From Azophilus sp965220835 (GTDB taxonomy: Bacteria; Pseudomonadota; Gammaproteobacteria; Pseudomonadales; Azotimanducaceae), in contig OZ244842.1 in assembly GCA_965220835.1 (NCBI GenBank), positions 248,001-312,000 on the forward strand: a stretch of DNA of 64,000 nucleotides, written 5' to 3'. This document shows positions 58,613 through 64,000 of this stretch, piece after piece. Under the pieces are notes generated by a model that was given only the letters and a program-made list of their open reading frames with translations, did not search any database and was not told the DNA's origin. A program made the translations under genes and the position numbers. Numbering within the stretch: the first letter of the stretch is position 1; every line of letters starts with the position of its first letter.

Positions 58613-59686
58613 TTAACCCTTTGCCGGCGCCTCGCTGAACACTTCATCCAAACTGGCCAGCAGCCTAGCTGCGGGCGCGGATAGGCCGACCGGCACGGCG
58701 CCGTCCCGGGCGTACCACATCAGGCCACCGCCGTCGGTCACCTGTGCCGGCTGCTGCTTGATGCGCAGGTAGTGGGGTTCGATGTCGAGGTGGAAGTGGG
58801 TGAAGCTGTGCCGGAAAACCGGCGCGGTTCGGTGCGTGGCGATGGCCGAGGCGGATAGGCCGAACTCCGCGCAAACCGCCTCAACCGAGCGTTCCGGCTG
58901 GCGTTGCGGCGGCGACCAGAGGCCGCCCCAGATGCCGTTGTCGGGGCGCCGCTCCAGCAGGCAGGCACCGTTCGGCGCGGTGATGACGTACAGTCGAGCC
59001 CGGCGCACGGGCTTTGCTTTGGAGCGCTTGCCCTTCGGTATCTGGTCCACCTGCTCGGTGGCTAAGGCGACGCAGCGCTCGGCTAGGGGGCAGCTTGGGC
59101 ATTGTGGCGCCCGGCGCGTGCAGACTAGGGCGCCAAGGTCCATGATGGCTTGGGTGTAGGGTGCCGTCCGCTGCGCCGGCGTGTGCGCCTCGGCGTGCGC
59201 CCAAAGCTCGCGCAGGGTGGCGGTGCTGGCCGCCGGGCCGGACACGCCATGAAACCGCGCCAGCACCCGCTTGACATTGCCGTCCAGGATGGCGGCGCGT
59301 TGGCCCATCGCCAAGGCGCGAATGGCGCCGGCGGTGGAGCGGCCGATGCCGGGCAGGGCTTCAAGGGCGGCGGCTGAGCTGGGGAACTCGCCGCCGGACC
59401 TTGCCACCAGAATGGCCGTCTTGTGCAGGTTGCGGGCCCTGGCGTAGTAGCCAAGGCCGGACCACAGATGCAGCACCTCGTCCAGCTCCGCCGCCGCCAA
59501 TGCCCGCACGTCAGGGAAGCGCGCCATGAAACGTTCGAAGTAGGGGATGACGGTCTGCACCTGGGTTTGCTGCAGCATGATCTCAGACACCCACACCCGG
59601 TAGGGCGTGGCGTTCCGCTGCCAGGGCAGCGCCTTCCTGCCGCATTGGTCGTACCAGGCAAGCAACCTGCGGGCCAGCCAGTCCAC
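58613..59686 (-). CDS. mutY: A/G-specific adenine glycosylase
   Basis: The base-excision enzyme that removes adenine paired with 8-oxoguanine. The 357-residue protein has the helix-hairpin-helix core (SEIMLQQTQVQTVIPYFERF with the catalytic Glu, ALPGIGRSTAGAIRALAMG, and the catalytic Asp in ILDGNVKRVLARF). The 4Fe-4S loop CTRRAPQCPSCPLAERC has the C-x6-C-x2-C-x5-C pattern, and a C-terminal NUDIX-like domain recognises 8-oxoG. The start is GTG 59686, one base after the asmA-like stop. The longer frame reads through the upstream gene. Confidence 0.95.
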   Translation of the reverse strand: MDWLARRLLAWYDQCGRKALPWQRNATPYRVWVSEIMLQQTQVQTVIPYFERFMARFPDVRALAAAELDEVLHLWSGLGYYARARNLHKTAILVARSGGEFPSSAAALEALPGIGRSTAGAIRALAMGQRAAILDGNVKRVLARFHGVSGPAASTATLRELWAHAEAHTPAQRTAPYTQAIMDLGALVCTRRAPQCPSCPLAERCVALATEQVDQIPKGKRSKAKPVRRARLYVITAPNGACLLERRPDNGIWGGLWSPPQRQPERSVEAVCAEFGLSASAIATHRTAPVFRHSFTHFHLDIEPHYLRIKQQPAQVTDGGGLMWYARDGAVPVGLSAPAARLLASLDEVFSEAPAKG

Positions 59687-59687
59687 T

Positions 59688-61016
59688 CTATTGGGGGGGC
59701 TCTTCTTCGATGCTGCCGCCCAGCAGCCGTAGCACGGCCCGCGCCGCCTGCCGCTGTTTGGGCGGCAGCTTCTCCTCAATGATGGCATCCAACCGGCGCT
59801 GCATCTCCGAACCATCCTTCGCCGCTTCGGCCAAAAGTTGGCGCACCGCCCTGCCGTCCAGTTCGCAGCCTAGGTCAGCGGCACCGCCCGCACAGCGCAG
59901 CGGGATGGGTATGCCGGCCAGCAGCGGGTGAACTTCGAAGGCGTCGTCGTCCGCACCCTCTTCGATGGACACCGTGGCGCTGAGGTCAAGGTGGTCCTCG
60001 GCGTAGCGGTATTCGCCGTCCGCCTCCAAAACCAGGTTGTCAAGGGCGATGCTCAGGCGGTGGGCCGCGCCCTCGATTGACCAAGTGCCGGCGAGGCTCT
60101 GATACTGCACCTGCCCCGGACCCGCGTTGGCGGCTCCACTAGCCCCGCCGGCGGTTCCGCGAGCGGTTGTTCCGGCCGTGCGGGCTGCTTTCCTGCTCCT
60201 GCGGGCGAAAGGAGACGCAGCCTTTTTGATCTGGTCCAGAAACGGCGCCCCTATCAGCCCGGGGCCACCGTTCAGCCGGGATTCGCCGACCAGGCTCGAA
60301 GCCAGTTCCAATTCGCTGTTGCCCTGCATGCGCCACTCACCGGCATAGGCAACCTCCGCGTCCCATCGCACGTCTTCGCCAAGCCAAGGGCGAAGGTTTT
60401 CGGTTTGCACGCCGTCGGCGTTGAAGCGAACCGTCCAATCGAACGGTTCAGCGCTGGCGTCCAGTTCGATTTGCGCTGCTGCCGTGCCGCCAAGGACGCC
60501 GGGCGCTTGCAGGTCCAAGTTGGCGATGCCGTCCGCCAAGTCAAATTCAGCGGTGACGTCCTCCAGGGTTTGGTCGTCAAAGCGCAGGCGAACCTCCTGG
60601 CAGCGGCCGCTGCCGTTGACTTGGCGAAGCGCTTGGGCGGGAATGATCCCCGGCTCATCAGTCAAGGGCGGGTTGGAAGTGCTGTGTCTTGGCGTGAAAT
60701 CGACATTACAGCGGCCTTGCGCACTTTCCGTATTGATTTCAAGGCCTTGCACCGAATGGCTGTCCAATATGGGGTTGTAGCGCCACTCCTCCACCTGCCA
60801 CTGGCCATCGTCCGCCCGCACCAGCGCCGCCGTGACGGCCGGGGCCGGCAGCAGCCGCCAACCAAGGTCGCCGCCGATTTCGATGCCAAGCCCGGTCTGC
60901 TCCACGACCAAGGCTTCAACGTCGGGCCGAAAGCGATTCAGGTCAGCCAGCAGCCAAGCAGCCGCTGCCAAGACAAGCAGCAGGACAACGCCTAAGCCAA
61001 TCGCAGCCTTGCGCAT
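59688..61016 (-). CDS. AsmA-like family protein
   Basis: A 442-residue inner-membrane-anchored protein of the AsmA group, linked to phospholipid transport to the outer membrane. It begins with a single helix (IGLGVVLLLVLAAAAWLLAD) and the typical NRFRPDVEALVVEQTGLGIE then GDLGWRLLPAPAV. A periplasmic beta-rich domain follows, and the C-terminal region has PLRCAGGAADLGCELDGRAV. It is shorter than E. coli AsmA (617 residues) and has a low-complexity Ala/Gly/Arg loop (around 285-300) in the middle. It is upstream of mutY and yggX on the same strand. Confidence 0.85.
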   Translation of the reverse strand: MRKAAIGLGVVLLLVLAAAAWLLADLNRFRPDVEALVVEQTGLGIEIGGDLGWRLLPAPAVTAALVRADDGQWQVEEWRYNPILDSHSVQGLEINTESAQGRCNVDFTPRHSTSNPPLTDEPGIIPAQALRQVNGSGRCQEVRLRFDDQTLEDVTAEFDLADGIANLDLQAPGVLGGTAAAQIELDASAEPFDWTVRFNADGVQTENLRPWLGEDVRWDAEVAYAGEWRMQGNSELELASSLVGESRLNGGPGLIGAPFLDQIKKAASPFARRSRKAARTAGTTARGTAGGASGAANAGPGQVQYQSLAGTWSIEGAAHRLSIALDNLVLEADGEYRYAEDHLDLSATVSIEEGADDDAFEVHPLLAGIPIPLRCAGGAADLGCELDGRAVRQLLAEAAKDGSEMQRRLDAIIEEKLPPKQRQAARAVLRLLGGSIEEEPPQ

Positions 61017-61125
61017 GGGTGGGGCCTCTCGTTTGGGTCGATGGGATTATAGGAGATTCACTCGCCCTAGCAGTTGATTCGCCAACAAGGCACGGTAAGC
61101 TTGATCGCTCACATCGACTCATGGA

Positions 61126-61530
61126 GTGCGCGGCTTGAGCGTTGGCGCTTGGGACCCGGCCGAGCAGATTGTGGCGCTAAGTGATTCGGTGCTCGCCGAA
61201 CTGCTTGCCGCTGCGGAACGCTTGGACGAAGAGGGCTTTGGCCTGCCGATGGCTGAGGTCAGCCGTTTGGCGGCCACCGCTCGGCTCAAACCCGAGGCAT
61301 GGCAGGCAGCGGCGGCGCTCGACGATGCCCAGTTGATTCAACTTGTGCGTCTGTACACCTTGGCGGAGGGGCAATTCCCGGACTGGAAGGCCGGCTCCGC
61401 CTCACCGGTTATCGCGCTGTGCCGCCTGCTGCGCCAACGCGGCGCGTGGCCCGCCGACCTGACAGCTTGGATCAAGGCGCACAGCGACAACAAGTTCCTG
61501 CCCTACGGCAGCTTGGCGGACCGGTTGTGA
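61126..61530 (+). CDS. Conserved hypothetical protein next to epmB
   Basis: A 134-residue helical protein of unknown function. SVLAELLAAAERLDEEGFGL, LAATARLKPEAWQAAAALDD, and ASPVIALCRLLRQRGAWPAD followed by DNKFLPYGSLADRL form an all-helix pattern seen in proteins encoded beside EF-P-modification genes. It begins at GTG 61126 (TTG 61135 is possible). A short 28-bp gap separates it from epmB. No signal peptide or catalytic motif is visible. Confidence 0.7.
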   Translation: MRGLSVGAWDPAEQIVALSDSVLAELLAAAERLDEEGFGLPMAEVSRLAATARLKPEAWQAAAALDDAQLIQLVRLYTLAEGQFPDWKAGSASPVIALCRLLRQRGAWPADLTAWIKAHSDNKFLPYGSLADRL

Positions 61531-61558
61531 AAGGAAATAAGGATGGGATGCGTGTCAA

Positions 61559-62599
61559 GTGACGGTCTCGCCTGCCTCCCAGCCGCTGCTTGATGTGTTT
61601 GAACCCGATTGCGCCAGCCCTTGGCCGGCCGATGAATGGCGTCGTGAACTGGCTGCTGCGGTCACTGAGGTTGAGGAGTTGCTGGAGCTTGTGGCGCTCT
61701 CAGCGGAGCAGGTCCATGCCGCCCAGGACACGGGGTTTGCGCTGCGGGTGCCGCGGCCCTACATCGCTCGCATGCGGCGCGGCGACGCTGATGATCCGCT
61801 GCTTCGGCAGGTGCTGCCCACTGCCCAGGAAACGCAAAGCGTGCCCGGCTACGGGGTGGATCCGCTGCGCGAGTCCTCGGCGGTGGTCGATGCCGGCCTG
61901 CTGCACAAGTACGCGGGCCGCGTGCTGTTGATTGCTTCCGGGGCCTGCGCGGTCAACTGCCGCTACTGCTTCCGCCGCCACTTCCCCTATGCGCAACACC
62001 GCCAAGGCTCGGACTTTCCCGCCTTGGAGGCGGTTCGCGGCGATGCCAGCATCAGGGAGGTGATTGTCTCCGGCGGCGACCCGCTGATGCTCAAGGACAA
62101 CCACTTCGCCGCCTTGGTCCGACGCATCGGCGGCATTGATCACGTGCGCCGCATTCGCATCCACACCCGGTTGCCGGTGGTCATTCCCCAGCGGGTGACG
62201 GCGGCGCTGATCGACGTCCTGGCCAGCCTGCCCCAGCAGGTGGTCATTGTCCTGCACTTCAACCACGGCAACGAGATTGACAGCCACTGCGTTCGGGCGC
62301 TCCGCGCACTTGGCCGCTTCACGCTGCTCAACCAAAGCGTGCTGCTGCGCGGCGTCAATGACGATGCCGAAGTGCTGGCGGAGCTGTCCGAGCGCCTGTT
62401 CGCTGCCGGCGTGCTGCCCTACTACCTGCACCTGCCGGATGCGGTGGCCGGCACCGCCCACTTCGACGTCAGCGAAACTCAGGCCAAGGCCCTGCATCGC
62501 CGCCTGATGGCCAGCTTGCCGGGGTATCTGACCCCGCGGCTGGTGCGCGAGACGCCGGGCTTGCCCGCCAAGGAGCTGGTGGCTTCAAGCCAGCATTGA
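61559..62599 (+). CDS. epmB: EF-P beta-lysylation enzyme (lysine 2,3-aminomutase family)
   Basis: A radical-SAM, PLP-dependent enzyme that converts L-alpha-lysine to (R)-beta-lysine for attachment to elongation factor P by EpmA. The 346-residue protein has the cluster motif GACAVNCRYCFRRHFPYAQ, IREVIVSGGDPLMLKD, and IRIHTRLPVVIPQRVTAAL, with the PLP lysine probably in the C-terminal part. The short length without the long C-terminal extension of clostridial lysine aminomutase is typical of EpmB. The start is GTG 61559. EF-P and epmA are not in this window. Confidence 0.92.
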   Translation: MTVSPASQPLLDVFEPDCASPWPADEWRRELAAAVTEVEELLELVALSAEQVHAAQDTGFALRVPRPYIARMRRGDADDPLLRQVLPTAQETQSVPGYGVDPLRESSAVVDAGLLHKYAGRVLLIASGACAVNCRYCFRRHFPYAQHRQGSDFPALEAVRGDASIREVIVSGGDPLMLKDNHFAALVRRIGGIDHVRRIRIHTRLPVVIPQRVTAALIDVLASLPQQVVIVLHFNHGNEIDSHCVRALRALGRFTLLNQSVLLRGVNDDAEVLAELSERLFAAGVLPYYLHLPDAVAGTAHFDVSETQAKALHRRLMASLPGYLTPRLVRETPGLPAKELVASSQH

Positions 62600-62601
62600 G
62601 T

Positions 62602-62973
62602 TCACTCAGGCGTCAGCAGCAGCCGATGGCCGGCTGCCGTGCGCGCAAAGCCGCGGTGCGCGAACAGCCGGGAGGCGCTCGGCGGCGCGCTGATCTCCCG
62701 CGCCCCCTTGGACTCGCAGATGCCGATGGCGTGACCGAGCAGCCAGCGGCCCAGCCCCTGCCGACGATGGCGTTCGGCCACCACCAGGGCGGTGATGCGG
62801 AAGTGCAAGGCGGCCGGGCGTTCGACGGCGTACACGCCAATCACCTCGCCGCCCAGCTTGGCAATGCGCGTCAGGTTCGGGTCCGGTGAGGGCAGGCCCT
62901 CGGGCAGCAGCGCCCAAGGCATCTCGTCGGGGTAGGGCCGGTAGATGGGAACCTTGCGTGGGTCCAGGCTCAT
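62602..62973 (-). CDS. GNAT family N-acetyltransferase
   Basis: A 123-residue acetyltransferase with the acetyl-CoA pyrophosphate loop AERHRRQGLGRWLLGHAIGI after the beta-4 strand ALHFRITALVV, and a C-terminal LFAHRGFARTAAGHRLLL like other GNATs. ATG 62973 is used; it lies 20 bp after the TauD-family stop. It is one gene downstream of the dioxygenase on the same strand and convergent with epmB. The substrate is unknown. Confidence 0.85.
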   Translation of the reverse strand: MSLDPRKVPIYRPYPDEMPWALLPEGLPSPDPNLTRIAKLGGEVIGVYAVERPAALHFRITALVVAERHRRQGLGRWLLGHAIGICESKGAREISAPPSASRLFAHRGFARTAAGHRLLLTPE

Positions 62974-62992
62974 CCGCCGCCGTCCCGCGAAC

Positions 62993-63817
62993 TCACTGGG
63001 GGCGCTCCCCAATGAGGGTCACGCGGTGGTGCTTGCGGTGTTGGGGAAAGTAGTCGTTGATCGGCCGGTGCAGGGTGGATCGGTTGTCCCACATCACCAG
63101 CGTGCGCGGCGCCCAATTGAGGCGCACCGTGAATTCGTCGGTGGCCAAGTGCTCGAAAAGAAAGGCCAGCACCTGCTGGCTCTCCGCGGCAGTCATTTCC
63201 AGTATGCGGGTGGTGAACAGCGGGTTGACGTAGATGGCCTTGCGGCCGGTTTCCGGATGGGTGCGGATCACCGGATGCTGCACCGGCGGGTTGGCGGCGA
63301 TGGACGGCGCCAGCCGTTGCGCACCGCCTGGTTCGGCCAGGCTCTCCCGGAAGCCGTGGCTGAAGTCGTGCTCCGCGCTCAAGCCATCGAGCAGCTTGCG
63401 GAACGGCGCAGACAGGGCTTCATAGGCGGCGGTGGCGCTGGCCCACAGCGTGTCGCCGCCGTATTCGGGAATGACCTGGCCATGCAGCAGGGTGAAGGAG
63501 GGCGGCGTGGCGCTGAAGCTCATGTCCGAATGCCACTGCTCGATCTTCGACGGCACCTCCGGCGTGCTTTCCAGAATCTGCACGTCATCCGCACCCGGCG
63601 CCACCGGGTAGGCCGGATGCGGCAAGGTGGTGCCCAAGCGGCGCGCCAAGGCTTGGAATTGCCCAGCGCTGAGTGGCTGGTCGCGAAGGAACAGCACTTC
63701 GTGTTCAAGCAGCAGCGCGCGCAACTGCCGGCTTAAGCCCTCATCGTCCATCACCGCTTCCAGTGACGGCCCCTCGACGTAGGCGCCCACCGCTGCGGTG
63801 GCCTTTCTGACTTCCAT
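62993..63817 (-). CDS. TauD/TfdA-family 2-oxoglutarate dioxygenase
   Basis: A 274-residue Fe(II)/2-oxoglutarate-dependent oxygenase. The facial triad is seen as WHSDMSF (His, Asp) and STLHRPINDYFP (His), with the 2-oxoglutarate arginine expected in HHRVTLIGERP. ALLLEHEVLFLRDQPLSAGQ and GGDTLWASATAAYEAL are family signatures. The start is ATG 63817 (an adjacent GTG is also possible). TfdA-like members oxidise sulfonates, phenoxyacids or carnitine-like compounds; no transporter lies beside it to settle which. The window ends 180 bp upstream with no other gene. Confidence 0.93.
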   Translation of the reverse strand: MEVRKATAAVGAYVEGPSLEAVMDDEGLSRQLRALLLEHEVLFLRDQPLSAGQFQALARRLGTTLPHPAYPVAPGADDVQILESTPEVPSKIEQWHSDMSFSATPPSFTLLHGQVIPEYGGDTLWASATAAYEALSAPFRKLLDGLSAEHDFSHGFRESLAEPGGAQRLAPSIAANPPVQHPVIRTHPETGRKAIYVNPLFTTRILEMTAAESQQVLAFLFEHLATDEFTVRLNWAPRTLVMWDNRSTLHRPINDYFPQHRKHHRVTLIGERPQ

Positions 63818-64000
63818 CACGTGGCCTTTCCGACCTCCATCATAGCGTTAGAATTGCAACTTTCCGGTACATCTTTACGGCCGATTGTGAGTTCATGGCT
63901 CTCAACGTGCGATTAGGGACAGGGTCTGATGCCCAAAGCGAGCGCGCAGCGAATGTCCGGCCTGCTCCGCCCCGCAACTTGTCGGACGAACCCTAGGCAA

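Overview
The window looks like part of the chromosome of a high-GC, probably free-living aerobic gammaproteobacterium. I infer this from gene order rather than from any database search. The diagnostic clusters are leuS-lptE-holA, miaB-ybeZ-ybeY next to a DUF1820 gene, asmA-mutY-yggX, and an epmB-type lysine aminomutase. The accessory content suggests an oligotrophic aerobe with varied secondary metabolism: a TonB receptor, cytochrome P450, carotenoid oxygenase, several alpha/beta hydrolases, FMN and FAD oxidoreductases, and a TauD-like dioxygenase.

Layout. 1-3.6 kb: sugar and nucleoside genes (cupin end, ribokinase, a wrecked adenosine deaminase, a PRISE-like reductase, glucokinase). 3.8-5.9 kb: argD-argF. 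6.1-12.3 kb, minus strand: an alginate-export-type porin, a nicotinamidase-like/pncB pair and the cobS-cobT chaperone pair. 12.4-18.4 kb, plus strand: a histidine phosphatase, an acyl-CoA ligase, and a DUF2141/carotenoid oxygenase/LytS-LytR signalling operon. 18.4-25.4 kb, minus strand: envelope and housekeeping genes (holA, lptE, leuS, lnt, a phosphoesterase with a probable AUU start). 25.4-31.1 kb: alpha/beta hydrolases, a RES-Xre toxin-antitoxin pair, an antitoxin relic, an MFS exporter and an SDR. 31.2-39.1 kb: the most unusual region. 39.2-45.1 kb: SnoaL-like protein, orphan AbrB antitoxin, P450, then ybeY-ybeZ-miaB. 45-56.8 kb: flavoenzymes, hydrolases, TonB receptor and ferredoxin reductase. 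57-64 kb: tRNA-Phe, a hairpin and repeat cluster, a MazEF-type pair, yggX, mutY, asmA, epmB, a GNAT and a TauD-family dioxygenase.

The 31-39 kb region holds four nearly identical 514-residue genes for a membrane-anchored, probably extracytoplasmic, propeller-like protein of no family I recognise. Copies 2-4 start exactly 1793 bp apart. An intact, lower-GC M23 metallopeptidase lies immediately upstream of copy 2. Its 3' end survives as an in-frame relic immediately upstream of copies 1, 3 and 4. The ancestral unit therefore seems to be a peptidase plus partner gene pair that was amplified while most of the peptidases decayed. This is my best candidate for an undescribed system; its function is unknown, and an immunity or cell-wall-control role is only a hypothesis.

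A second theme is small hairpin DNA. Perfect 8-14 bp palindromes with 3-4 nt loops sit between genes throughout. One double-hairpin element occurs in two places in opposite orientation. A 95-bp repeat has multiplied the hairpin-rich 3' end of lptE, a 45-bp hairpin repeat sits in-frame in cobT, and an 18-bp palindromic unit is repeated five times near tRNA-Phe.
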